Below, piece by piece: positions 53,631 to 62,587 of a DNA stretch of 64,000 nucleotides. How positions within the stretch are numbered: position 1 is the first letter of the stretch; every line of letters starts with the position of its first letter. Source of the DNA: Planctomycetia bacterium (GTDB lineage: Bacteria; Planctomycetota; Planctomycetia; Gemmatales; Gemmataceae); NCBI GenBank assembly GCA_005772955.1, contig SXID01000002.1:1-64000 (forward strand), written 5' to 3'. The position numbers and the translations under genes are program-made. Below the pieces are notes generated by a model. The model was given only the letters and a program-made list of their open reading frames with translations, did no database searches and was not told the origin of the DNA.

Positions 53631-54985
53631 TTCTTCCCTTCGACTTCGACGATCTTCTTCGTGACACTGAGGCTACGCACGATGCGCGTGACTTCGGGTC
53701 GCAGGTCCGCATCAGTGGCGGGCAATCGCGCCGCGACCGTCAGCCCGCCGTCGGTCTGTTTCAACACCGCGTACTCCAACCGCAACTTCTCCATGCCGAA
53801 GGTCGCATCGAGCGAAAAGCGGTCCAGTTGTACCGGTTCGGACCGGATTCGCACCGGCTTCTCGGTCGCGGTGATTTGCGCCTTCACTTTCGTCAGGTAG
53901 CCCGACACCTCTTTGAGGTAGTCGTCCGGGTTGGGCACCTTCGCGGGTGCTTCGACCGTAATCAGGATGCCTGCGCCGCGAGCGTGGTCGAGCGTGAGTT
54001 GCTTGCCCTGTACCGCGCCGACTCGCCAGCCGCGCGCGTAGAGGAAGCGAACCCCCAACTCCAGGTTGTCGTAGAGGAGAAGAGTGTTCTCCGCGTTCGG
54101 CTTCAGATCGAGCTCGCGGAATGAGGCGTCGGTGAGGTCGGATGGCATCTTCGCGACCGGCGTGCGCGTCATCGTGAACTGCCCTTCGATCGCGCCGACC
54201 GTTTGCGCCTTCCCATCGAGCAGTTCGTGCGTGCCCTTCACTGAGAGATAGGTGAGGACGTTACTTTCGAGGTCGAAGTACGCGGTGCCGGTGAGCGTCT
54301 GCCGGTTCGGGCCGTCCTCGTTCACGCCGCGAACCGTGCCGCTGAGCTTGAGCCGCGCCATCCGGCGTTCGTTCACGCGCGCGACACCCACGAACTCGAT
54401 CGCGATCGAACCCTCCTCGACCTTCTCCATGTCGGTCAATTCCGAAACGGCCGCGGCGGAGGCCTTCCACGACTGACCCGGTTTCACCGCGGTGGCTGGG
54501 AGCAAGCCAGGAATCAGCGCCGGGTTGAATACGTCGGTGCGGACAACGTCGATTTCGCCCCACGTGAGCGGGCCGTCAGGTGAGAACGGCGCCTTACGTT
54601 CGCCCGCCTTGATGATGACCATCCGCCGCACCGACGGTCGGATCCCGGCGTCCTGCTTCGTCTCGCCCACGGTACGCTCGAAGGAAACGTCGCGGTAGGC
54701 TCGCACCGTTTTGAGCAACTCCGCGTCGTCGGGTTGTAACAGGCGCTCTTCATAAATGAGTTTGCTCGTGCCCACGACCGCAACGAGTTGCGGTGCCTTT
54801 CCTTTTTCAGTTGCGGGGAGGGCGAGTTTCCCCGTGAGTTTCACCTGGACTTCGACTTTCGTGGTGTGCCCAGGCTTGAAAGGCTCTGCGAGCGTGACCG
54901 CCTCTTGTGCGCTCGCGTGGGCAGTAAATGACGCGAGAAGCAGCACTGGAACGGCAACGCTGCTGAATCGACTGGCTGTTTTCAT
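53627..54985 (-). CDS. secreted protein of unknown function, periplasmic
   Basis: 452 residues from the ATG at 54985. Signal peptide MKTASRFSSVAVPVLLLASF ending in AQ. Beta-rich mature protein: AEPFKPGHTTKVEVQVKLTG, LLPATAVKPGQSWKASAAAV, FVGVARVNERRMARLKLSGT, TAYFDLESNVLTYLSVKGTH. Two halves of similar style resemble other planctomycete proteins with a G-x-S-W motif such as the one at 7668-8522. No enzyme motif. Upstream of glgA on the same strand. Confidence 0.75.
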   Translation of the reverse strand: MKTASRFSSVAVPVLLLASFTAHASAQEAVTLAEPFKPGHTTKVEVQVKLTGKLALPATEKGKAPQLVAVVGTSKLIYEERLLQPDDAELLKTVRAYRDVSFERTVGETKQDAGIRPSVRRMVIIKAGERKAPFSPDGPLTWGEIDVVRTDVFNPALIPGLLPATAVKPGQSWKASAAAVSELTDMEKVEEGSIAIEFVGVARVNERRMARLKLSGTVRGVNEDGPNRQTLTGTAYFDLESNVLTYLSVKGTHELLDGKAQTVGAIEGQFTMTRTPVAKMPSDLTDASFRELDLKPNAENTLLLYDNLELGVRFLYARGWRVGAVQGKQLTLDHARGAGILITVEAPAKVPNPDDYLKEVSGYLTKVKAQITATEKPVRIRSEPVQLDRFSLDATFGMEKLRLEYAVLKQTDGGLTVAARLPATDADLRPEVTRIVRSLSVTKKIVEVEGKK

Positions 54986-55718
54986 GGTGTCCTCAGAATC
55001 GCGAGGATCGCGCGTCATTCTAGCGCGATTCTCCTTCCGTTCCGGCACGAACTTGGGGCAAAGGTAGGTTCCTTTTAGCGGTGTGCGTAATCTGTGCCGG
55101 TTATTTCAGTCGCGAGGAATGCGTGAACTGGTGCGGCGCAAACCCAATCGGCAATGGCGATTTGCAAAAAAGACCACATTGGAAAAAAGTAATCGCCTTC
55201 CTGACAGGATGACGTTCGAAGCGCGTAACCGGGGTAGGAAATCCCCCGCAGATGCGCCGAACGTAAGTTACGATTGATTCAGGACTCGCGAACAACGTGA
55301 GGGCGCGATTCCGACCGGTGCCGGTGGTTTGGCAAGCGACCTGCATCAAGGTGAAATGTCTTCGCAGTCAGCCCCGAGAACCAACCTCCGAGATCACGCT
55401 TGCTGAGTGTCCCGTCCTTCGAGAACAGGCAATTTGGGTGAGGTAAAGTGAACCTTTGGCATTGGACATGTATCAAATCCAACGGATTGGTGCAAGTCCG
55501 AGTTCCGAAATCACCTCGCCCGTTCAGAAATTTGGGTAAGAAAGGCTAGTTAGTGAGAGTATTTCCTGAGGAAGGCAACGAGGAACTGAAAACCCGCGAT
55601 GGGTGGTAGCGAACACCAAGATAGAGTCCTGACCTCATCTTACCGCCGGAGACGTGCTCCGGCGTTCAGATACGGATATCACACGAGCGGGCCGTACGCC
55701 CGCAGCCGGGAGGAGCCG
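54986..55718. other. long regulatory-looking gap upstream of the sigma factor
   Basis: About 730 bp with no gene I can support. GC is lower than around it. AATTTGGGT(G/A)AG words occur at about 55430 and 55529. A small hairpin CGCCGGAGACGTGCTCCGGCG is at about 55643-55663. TTGGCA at about 55455 with TATCAA at about 55472 is a weak promoter guess. A frame open from 55599 lacks similarity to the sigma protein. Confidence 0.5.
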
Positions 55719-57419
55719 GTGACCACTTTCAAGAACCACGCTCTGAAGGAACTGACCGAGCAACAAACCCGGTTCGCCCCCGCTGCGCGCCGACGAAGCC
55801 AGATCGCCAACGCTCAGAAGCTCTTGAGTGAGGTCGAGTCGGGCAAGGCGTACCCATACCAATACGTCTGTTTCCGTGTCACGGAGTACCGGTCCGACGC
55901 CTACCCGGATCTGCGGATCCCCGGCGACGACCTGCGCCACGACCTCGCGCAATTCATCCGCCGCGTCGAGCGGTCGGTTCCGCCGCAACCGATCGAGCAA
56001 ACCGTCGAGCCGATGCTCACGCTCGACGAGGTAAGCAAGAAATTCAACGTGTCCACGAAGACGATCTCTCGCTGGCGTGTGAAGGGCCTGGCGGCCCGTC
56101 GCGTAAAGGTCAACGGGCGCAGCCAACTCGGGTTCCCTACCGTGGCCGTTGAGAAGTTCGTCGCGGAACACCGGATTCTGGTCGAAAAAGGTGCTAGGTT
56201 CAGCCACCTCACCGATGAGGAGAAAGAAGACATCCTCAAACTGGCACGCAAACTGCGAGATGCTGGTGGGACGCTCACGGAGGTGAGCAAGAAGATCGCG
56301 ACCCAACTGAGCCGCAGCCCGGAAGCGGTGCGCTACACGATCAAGAACTTCGACCGCAGGCACCCGGACGGCGCGCTCTACCCGCACACAACCGGGCCGC
56401 TGAGCGAAGCCGCGAAGCAGGAGATTTACCTGGCCAAGCGACAGCACGAGATCGATTTGAAGAACGCCAAACCCACGGGGGATACCGTGAACCTGATCGC
56501 CAAACGATTCGGCCGCGCCCGGTCCAGCATGTACCGGGTGGTGAACGAAGTGCGGGCCAAGGAACTGGTTCGCCAGCCGGTCGATTACATCTATAACGCC
56601 GAGTTCGACGACCCGACGAAGGAAGACGCGATGCTGGCCGAGATGCCCGCGCTCGCCGACTTCGAAGCCAAGCGCGTCGGCAAGACGCCGCCCAAGGACG
56701 TGCCCCCGCACATGGCCCACCTGTACGAGTGGCCGCTGCTCACGAAGGAGCAGGAACAGCACGTGTTCCGCAAGATGAACTTCCTGAAGCACCTGCTCCA
56801 CCAACTTCAGGACGCGATCGACCCCGCGAAGGCAAAGGTCAACGAGTTGATGCGGATCGAAGAACTGAAAACTGGCATCCGCGAGTGCCGCGACACGCTC
56901 ATCAACTGCAACCAGCGGTTGGTGTACGCCCAGGCGAAGCAGAAACTCGCGATTGGTGAGAACATCGACGACTTGGTGAGTGACGGCAACCTGTCGCTGA
57001 TGCGTGCGGTGGAGAAGTTCGACTACGGTCGCGGGTTCAAGTTCAGCACCTATGCGACGTGGGCGATTATGAAGAACTTTGCCCGGAGCATCCCGGACGC
57101 GAAGACGCACCAGCAGCGCTATATGACGGGCCACGACGACCTGTTCGAAGCGAAAGCCGACGTGCGGTCCGACGAGCAGGAAGCGCTGGCGGTGGCGGAT
57201 GCCGCTCGCGCTCGCGTCAACCACCTGCTCGAGCACCTCGACACCCGCACGCGACAGGTGATTCGGATGCGGACCGGGTTAGACGGCTCCGAGGAGATGA
57301 CGCTGGAGCAGATCGGCCAGCACTTCGGGATCACGAAGGAGCGGGTGCGGCAGATCAATGTTCATGGGATGAAGATGCTCCGCGAGTGGGCCGCGAAGGA
57401 AAACGTCGAAATGCCGTAA
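55719..57419 (+). CDS. large sigma-70 family factor with N-terminal helix-turn-helix domains
   Basis: 566 residues from a GTG at 55719 with GGGAGGAG before it. Residues about 98-150 form a MerR/AlpA-like helix-turn-helix (LTLDEVSKKFNVSTKTISRW), and about 185-280 contain further HTH-like segments (VNLIAKRFGRARSSMYRVVN). The sigma part begins with WPLLTKEQEQHVFRKMNFLK (region 1.2-like, about 338-360), region 2 at about 395-460 (AIGENIDDLVSDGNLSLMRA, FKFSTYATWAIMKNFARSIP), and region 4 at about 500-556 (LTQ-type helix EQIGQHFGITKERVRQINVH). Region 3 is short or missing. A terminator follows at 57452. Regulon unknown. Confidence 0.9.
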   Translation: MTTFKNHALKELTEQQTRFAPAARRRSQIANAQKLLSEVESGKAYPYQYVCFRVTEYRSDAYPDLRIPGDDLRHDLAQFIRRVERSVPPQPIEQTVEPMLTLDEVSKKFNVSTKTISRWRVKGLAARRVKVNGRSQLGFPTVAVEKFVAEHRILVEKGARFSHLTDEEKEDILKLARKLRDAGGTLTEVSKKIATQLSRSPEAVRYTIKNFDRRHPDGALYPHTTGPLSEAAKQEIYLAKRQHEIDLKNAKPTGDTVNLIAKRFGRARSSMYRVVNEVRAKELVRQPVDYIYNAEFDDPTKEDAMLAEMPALADFEAKRVGKTPPKDVPPHMAHLYEWPLLTKEQEQHVFRKMNFLKHLLHQLQDAIDPAKAKVNELMRIEELKTGIRECRDTLINCNQRLVYAQAKQKLAIGENIDDLVSDGNLSLMRAVEKFDYGRGFKFSTYATWAIMKNFARSIPDAKTHQQRYMTGHDDLFEAKADVRSDEQEALAVADAARARVNHLLEHLDTRTRQVIRMRTGLDGSEEMTLEQIGQHFGITKERVRQINVHGMKMLREWAAKENVEMP

Positions 57420-57451
57420 CCCGAAGCCGATCACGGCTTCGCAAGTAAACG

Positions 57452-57490
57452 ACGCGGCCCACCCCTTCCTCGGTGGGCCGCGTTCATTTT
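57452..57490 (+). terminator. rho-independent terminator after the sigma gene
   Basis: Stem ACGCGGCCCACC (57452-57463) pairs with GGTGGGCCGCGT (57472-57483) around an 8-nt loop, followed by TCATTTTAT. It is 32 nt after the sigma factor stop. Confidence 0.85.
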
Positions 57491-57583
57491 ATCGCTCTGC
57501 GGGCGAGTTGACTTACCACCCCCGCACCGGGACAATTCAGATGTTTCCGCTGTTTGAACGACGCGAGGCGCGCGAGCGAAGTC

Positions 57584-59155
57584 ATGTCCGACCGGATTCT
57601 GTTTTCCTGCCCATCGTGTCGGGGTCAGATCGCGGGAGATGTCGCGGACCGCGACACGAAGTGTCGTTGCACACGATGTAACACAATCTTCCAGATACCC
57701 GCGGACGCACAACTGGAACCGAAGCCAGTCAGCCCAAACGCCCCGCTGCCGCTCGCGCCGGGACCGGATCGGCCGTTCCCCGGCAAAGTTCCACAACCGA
57801 AGACAGCGGAACCGCAGCCCGTCGAACGGGTTCCCGAACCGCCGAAACCCGAACCGGCTTCACTCCCGCCGACAACCGTTCACGGTCACCCGCGTACCGA
57901 GGGTCGCACGCGGTTCCTTGAGGTGCCGTACGAGCCGGCAACTGCCGCCGCGATCGTCGCGGCCATTTCGTTCGCTCGCGAGGTCGGCCGAAACTGCTTT
58001 CACTCGGTCGATCTGCTTCGCGGTATCCTGTCTGCAATCCCCGACCCGACCGAACCGGGCGTGGGCGCGGTGTTCTTCCGCCGCTTGCGAAGCAAAGCGG
58101 AGCCGTTCAACCAGTTGCTCGCGGGAGTGGTGGTGCGCAATGAACCGCCGGCCGATCTCTATCTGCCGTGCGGGCCGTCTGGCGAGGTCGATCGCCTCAT
58201 TCGGACCGCGGAGTCCCAATCGCGGATGTCCGGGGGTGAGCGGGTTCAACTGTGGGATCTCCTCGCGGCGATCGTCGGGGAGGACAATTCCCCCGCCGGT
58301 GCCGCGACTCAGGCGTTCGTCAAGACGGACATCGGCCGCACGATTCAGTTGGCTGTGAGCGAATTGCACGCCTTCACTCACAACATCGGCACCGAGGCGC
58401 TGTCTGGTCAATCGCTGTTGTCCGCTCTCTGGCACACGGCTCGGGGTGTGAACGCGACAGCGTCCCAAGACTATGACGCGGCCAACTCCTTGCTCGTCAC
58501 TCTCGGATTCCCGGCCCCCGGTCGGCGGTACAGAATCTTCCGGGCGACCAACAAACCCGATGCCGCGGCGTTCCTCGCGGAAGGAGCAGAGGGAGTCGAA
58601 TTCTTCTGCCCACTGTTGCGCAGCAGCGCACTCATTGAACTGACGCGAACGGCGCCGTACCGCGAAGTGGCGGAGGCGCTCCTCAACCACCTCCTGCCGA
58701 ACGGACTGTCCGACCCCGAGCGGGACAAACGGCTCGATTCCACACCCGGCGAGATCGAAACGGCTCTTAACGCAATGTGGACACCGATCCCCAACCCGCT
58801 CGGCACACGGTTGAGCGTGGTAGAACTCCTTGCCGTATCTGAGAAGGCGGATGAGGAAGTGGCTACGCCGGGGAACGATGTCACCGAGATGCATCCCGGT
58901 GGGTTTGGACCGAGGCGGGATACAAGGGAAACAATCGACAACTCCGCCGTTCGCGAGCGCGGCCGAGCGGGACTGCTCGAACGGCGTGAGGAGTTGCTCC
59001 AGCGGTGCGAGCGATTGCCGAGCGTCCCGAAGGAACCGCAGGTGGTGGTCGTTCCATGCCGGCACTGTTGGGCCGGGTTCCGGCTCCCCAGCGCGCGCGT
59101 CGGTCAGCGCACCCGATGCACCTTCTGCGGACACGGGTTTGTGGTCGCGGAGTGA
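57584..59155 (+). CDS. double zinc-ribbon protein with ClpN-like repeats
   Basis: 523 residues from the ATG at 57584. N-terminal zinc ribbon: Cys9-x2-Cys12 and Cys29-x2-Cys32 (CPSCRGQI, then CRCTRCNTIF). A long Pro-rich linker follows. The middle resembles the Clp N-terminal repeat fold: FLEVPYEPATAAAIVAAISF, HSVDLLRGILSAIPDPTE, and again VQLWDLLAAIVGEDNSPAG. The C-terminus is a second zinc ribbon, VPCRHCWAGFRLPSARVG with TRCTFCGHGF. No ATPase or membrane part. Function unknown; possibly an adaptor. Confidence 0.75.
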   Translation: MSDRILFSCPSCRGQIAGDVADRDTKCRCTRCNTIFQIPADAQLEPKPVSPNAPLPLAPGPDRPFPGKVPQPKTAEPQPVERVPEPPKPEPASLPPTTVHGHPRTEGRTRFLEVPYEPATAAAIVAAISFAREVGRNCFHSVDLLRGILSAIPDPTEPGVGAVFFRRLRSKAEPFNQLLAGVVVRNEPPADLYLPCGPSGEVDRLIRTAESQSRMSGGERVQLWDLLAAIVGEDNSPAGAATQAFVKTDIGRTIQLAVSELHAFTHNIGTEALSGQSLLSALWHTARGVNATASQDYDAANSLLVTLGFPAPGRRYRIFRATNKPDAAAFLAEGAEGVEFFCPLLRSSALIELTRTAPYREVAEALLNHLLPNGLSDPERDKRLDSTPGEIETALNAMWTPIPNPLGTRLSVVELLAVSEKADEEVATPGNDVTEMHPGGFGPRRDTRETIDNSAVRERGRAGLLERREELLQRCERLPSVPKEPQVVVVPCRHCWAGFRLPSARVGQRTRCTFCGHGFVVAE

Positions 59156-59396
59156 ACGCCGAGCCTCTTTCCCGCAGGGCGCGATCGAAGCTGAAGTGCG
59201 CCGAAAACCACGGCCGGCGATTCCCCCCAATCCCGCGCGATTCGCGTCTCGTCTGAATTACAGCGGGCGCCCGCCTTTCCGCCCGGGGCGGAAATCCGCA
59301 CTATGCTGTTAGTTGAGTTGCCGTAACTCGTCACACACAATCCCCAATCGGCGGCCCGACACCGCCCGTTACCATTCTCTTTTCGAGGCTTACACC

Positions 59397-60422
59397 ATGC
59401 GGACGCGGATCGCTGCCGGCCTTGCCGTGCTCACGGCCGTGACGGTCGTTCTGGCGGGCGGCTCATCGAACCACGCCGGTGCGCAGGACAAAACCAAGGT
59501 CACCCCGCCCACACACCTGTACGGTCACGACCTCCGGGTGCGCATTGGCGGCAAGGGGGACTTCGACAAGGACACCCCGCGAATCGGCGTCGAGTTCTTC
59601 CGCGACGACACGACGAAGAGCATCATCGCCATCAGCGATTCCGGTTCGATCGCGGTCACGAAAGCTCCGATCGGCGCGCTGGGCAAGGACACGACGTGCA
59701 AGTGGCTGACCGCGCACGATCTGTCGTGCCGCAAGGCGGGCGAGGCCGAGTTCACGCAGAAGACCAAGAAGTTCGGTGTCGAACTGTTCCGGGATCTGGC
59801 GTCGAACACGCTGCTCTATGTGTGCGAAACGGGCAGTCTCGTGCTGGCCCCCGTGCCCGGCGGGCTGGTGACGGACAAAGGCCCGAAGTGGCACCACGCG
59901 ATGGAACCGAAGGTCCGCACCCCGGATCAAGACAAGTTCGACAACGCGAAGAAGTTCGGGATGGAGATCTTCAAGGACGAGAACACCGGTGGGTTGATCT
60001 ACATCACCGAGAACGGCGGGATTGCCCCGGCCCTGGCGCCCGGTGCGCCGCCGGAAGCGAAGAAGATTCTGCCGCCAAAAACGATGTACGGGCTGGTACT
60101 CCGAGTTCGCGGAGCCGACGAAGAGAACTTCACTGACAAGACAAAGAAGATGGGTGTAGAGGTGTTCGAAGACCCGAACTCGAACGCGCTGTTCTACATT
60201 ACAGAGGCCGGGTTCGTGACGACCGCGCCGAACACCGCGAAGATTCCCGCCGACGCGCGCGGCGTGACGTGGAAGAGCGCGATGGCACTCCGCGCCCGCA
60301 AGTCCGGCGAGGAGAAGTTTGAGAAGGCCAAGAAGTTCGGCATTGAGGTGTTCGAGGACAACCGCACCGGGAACCTGATCTTCATCAGCGAAACCGGTTC
60401 GATCGCGGTGCTGCCGAAATAA
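59397..60422 (+). CDS. secreted protein with five copies of a 62-residue repeat
   Basis: 341 residues from the ATG at 59397; signal peptide (MRTRIAAGLAVLTAVTVVLA). The mature part consists of five repeats starting near residues 41, 103, 166, 229 and 292. Each has a (F/M)GVE(V/L/I)F(R/K/E)D core (at about 63-70, 126-133, 187-194, 252-259, 314-321) followed 7-9 residues later by LIYITETGSIAV-type strands. I know no named domain for it. Predicted extracytoplasmic, all-beta; a five-bladed propeller-like assembly is possible but unproven. Confidence 0.8.
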   Translation: MRTRIAAGLAVLTAVTVVLAGGSSNHAGAQDKTKVTPPTHLYGHDLRVRIGGKGDFDKDTPRIGVEFFRDDTTKSIIAISDSGSIAVTKAPIGALGKDTTCKWLTAHDLSCRKAGEAEFTQKTKKFGVELFRDLASNTLLYVCETGSLVLAPVPGGLVTDKGPKWHHAMEPKVRTPDQDKFDNAKKFGMEIFKDENTGGLIYITENGGIAPALAPGAPPEAKKILPPKTMYGLVLRVRGADEENFTDKTKKMGVEVFEDPNSNALFYITEAGFVTTAPNTAKIPADARGVTWKSAMALRARKSGEEKFEKAKKFGIEVFEDNRTGNLIFISETGSIAVLPK

Positions 60423-60430
60423 TCGCAGGT

Positions 60431-60503
60431 CTCAAGTCAGCAAGTCTCAAGTCGAAGGCAGATAGCTGTCTTCGACTTGAGACTTGAGACTTGCTGACTT
60501 GAG
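60431..60503. repeat. inverted repeat between convergent genes
   Basis: Left arm 60431-60457 and right arm 60470-60503 match, with a 7-nt extra TCTCAAG unit in the right arm; the internal text is a run of CAAGTCTCAAGTC. It lies between the five-repeat gene stop and thiL stop. Two-way terminator by position. Confidence 0.88.
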
Positions 60504-60505
60504 GC

Positions 60506-61414
60506 TCACAGCGAATGGACCCATCCCGTTGGCGCGAGCGGCGTGCTCACCCCGCGTTCTTTCAACCACAAGCCCGATTCAACGCACTCCCCGATCTTCG
60601 CCAGCCCCGGTATCGGCGGCTCGCGGAGCAACTTCTCGCCGTCCTGCGGCGACACCGCGAACACCAACTCGAAGTCCTCACCGTCGCCGAGCGCGTGTTG
60701 AAGCGGCGTCTTGCCCGACGTGCAACCTAGTAATTGTGCCGTGTCGGAGATGGGTATTGCCTCTGCGACCAGCACGGCCCCGCACGCACTCTCTTCGCAG
60801 ATGTGGTTCAGGTCGGCCGCGAGGCCGTCGCTGATGTCGAGCATCGCGCGCAACTTCACTGCTTCGTGAAGAAGTAGGGCTTCGCGCACGCGTGGTGTGA
60901 AATCAAGGTGATGGCCGAGAATGCTGCCGCCGAGTGGACCCGTCACGAACAGCCAATCCCCGGGCCGCGCGCCGTTCCGCCGCACCGGACCGCGTGCGGT
61001 TGCTTCGCCCAGCGCCGTCACGGAGATCACGAGCGGGCCGTTCCAACTGTTCGTGTCTCCGCCGACGAGCGCGACACCGAAGGCGTCCGCGACTTCGCGT
61101 AGGCCGAGGTAGAGTTCGGCGGGGAGAGGTTCTTTCCCTCGCGGCAACGCCACACTCACGACGGCGGCTGTTGGCGTGCCGGCCATCGCCGCGATGTCGC
61201 TGAGGTTCACCGCCATCGCCTTGCGCCCGGCGCGGCGCGGGCCGACTTCGGAGAGTACGAAGTCGGTGCCGTCCATGAGCATGTCGGTCGTGACAAGAAG
61301 AGCACGCGTCGGTGGGCTGATTGCGGCGCAGTCGTCGCCGGGGCCGATCAGCACGCGCGGGTCGGCGGGTGTCTGTGATCGCAGCCACGCGATGTACTCG
61401 AACTCGCCCGGCAT
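60506..61414 (-). CDS. thiL: thiamine-monophosphate kinase
   Basis: 302 residues from the ATG at 61414 (MPGEFEYIAWLRSQ). Phosphorylates thiamine monophosphate to the active diphosphate, cytoplasmic. PurM-like fold with the signature IGPGDDCAAI near the N-terminus, LLVTTDMLMDGTDF, AMAVNLSDIAAMAGTPTAAV, VGGDTNSWNGPLVISVTALG and LRAMLDISDGLAADLNHICE, all ATP- and metal-binding. GEDFELVF follows. The length is normal. Divergent from the SGNH gene. Confidence 0.96.
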   Translation of the reverse strand: MPGEFEYIAWLRSQTPADPRVLIGPGDDCAAISPPTRALLVTTDMLMDGTDFVLSEVGPRRAGRKAMAVNLSDIAAMAGTPTAAVVSVALPRGKEPLPAELYLGLREVADAFGVALVGGDTNSWNGPLVISVTALGEATARGPVRRNGARPGDWLFVTGPLGGSILGHHLDFTPRVREALLLHEAVKLRAMLDISDGLAADLNHICEESACGAVLVAEAIPISDTAQLLGCTSGKTPLQHALGDGEDFELVFAVSPQDGEKLLREPPIPGLAKIGECVESGLWLKERGVSTPLAPTGWVHSL

Positions 61415-61528
61415 CGGCGTTCCCCGCGGAGGTGTGACTTCCGCCGTCAGTATACGCGCGGTTCCGTCTTGCCCCGCCGCGGCACCCACGCTATTTCCCG
61501 CCATCAGTTCGATAGATGGGGGAAGTCC

Positions 61529-62587
61529 GTGGCGCTCGTCACCAGTTCACCCGCATGGCTCGCGTTCCGGGGCGGCGTGCGTGCCGTTCGGCGGCGGGTT
61601 GCCTTCGCGGCTGGCGCGATGGTCGCGGCGATGGCGGCGTTCGCGGTCGGCGAACTGTATCTGCGAGCCGCGCCACCCGGCGACCTCGCCCCCTATCTGC
61701 CCGAAAGCGACCGCCCCGGACCGTTCCGAAACGACCCGACCTTCGGTGTGCAGTACCGTTCGCTCGACGCGCTCGCGACCGACAACCCCGGACGGTTCGA
61801 CCCATACCGACCTCTGTTCAACAACCCCGACGGGCCACGGACGTGGGCATTCTTCGGCAGTTCCTTCGCGCAAGCCCCCAAAATGCTCGCGGACACGTCG
61901 CGACAGTTCGTGCCCCAACGAGTCATCTTCAACTTGGGGAAGAACGAACCGCTCGCGGTGCGGATGGCGCAGGCGTCGTTCCTCCTCGATAACGGCCTGA
62001 AGCCCGAACGCATCTTCCTCGTGTGCATCCCGCTCGACGTTCACATGCTCGCGCTTCACGGTTTGGATCAGTACCGGGCGACCGAGTCCGGGGCGCTCGT
62101 GTACGCGCCGCGAGTGCCGCCGGTCGGCGGTGGGCTGATTCAGAGCAGCCGGCTCGCGCTGAAGGGGTGGACGCGGACCACGCTGCACCTGAACCGACCG
62201 TTCTTCCCGGCGTCGGCGCTGTATTCTCGCGTCGATTCCGTGGTACGAGCGGACCTGCGCACCGCGTTCAGTGGGCTAGCAGAAACCACGGCGCGCCACC
62301 GCGTGCCGGTGACCGTGGTTCTGCTCCCCAGCTACGATCAGGTGCTGCGCGGGGCCGGGTTCGCGGTGCAGGACGCGCTCGCTGAGGACGCCCACGCGGT
62401 CGGGTTCGACGTGTGCGATACGCGTGCCGCGTTCCTCGCGTGGCCGAACAAGCCGGGACTGTTCATCCCCGACAAGCACTTCTCGGACGTTGGTAACCGG
62501 CTTCTCCTCGCGACCATCATCGAGCACCTGAAGGCGAACGACCCGGGCGCCGCGGACCTGCCGAACCCGGCGGAGGTACGCCCGTGA
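61529..62587 (+). CDS. SGNH/GDSL-like hydrolase, O-acylation partner of MBOAT
   Basis: 352 residues from a GTG at 61529 with GGGGGAAG upstream. One N-terminal membrane segment (VAFAAGAMVAAMAAFAVGEL), then an extracytoplasmic SGNH-like domain: WAFFGSSFAQAPKML gives the Ser nucleophile in a GSS context, RIFLVCIPLDVHML, VTVVLLPSYDQVLR, and the C-terminal PDKHFSDVGNRLLLA supplies the Asp-x-x-His. Such proteins pair with membrane O-acyltransferases in polysaccharide acetylation (AlgX/AlgJ-type). The stop overlaps the start of the MBOAT gene, so the pair is coupled. Confidence 0.8.
   Translation: MALVTSSPAWLAFRGGVRAVRRRVAFAAGAMVAAMAAFAVGELYLRAAPPGDLAPYLPESDRPGPFRNDPTFGVQYRSLDALATDNPGRFDPYRPLFNNPDGPRTWAFFGSSFAQAPKMLADTSRQFVPQRVIFNLGKNEPLAVRMAQASFLLDNGLKPERIFLVCIPLDVHMLALHGLDQYRATESGALVYAPRVPPVGGGLIQSSRLALKGWTRTTLHLNRPFFPASALYSRVDSVVRADLRTAFSGLAETTARHRVPVTVVLLPSYDQVLRGAGFAVQDALAEDAHAVGFDVCDTRAAFLAWPNKPGLFIPDKHFSDVGNRLLLATIIEHLKANDPGAADLPNPAEVRP

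Noticed and set aside
53536..53712. 59-residue N-terminal extension of glgA
   Set aside because: It translates a repeat element and the next gene's 3' end; the conserved GlgA start is at the GTG at 53535.
55635..57236. 533-residue frame opposite the sigma factor
   Set aside because: Antisense to the sigma gene, no recognisable feature.
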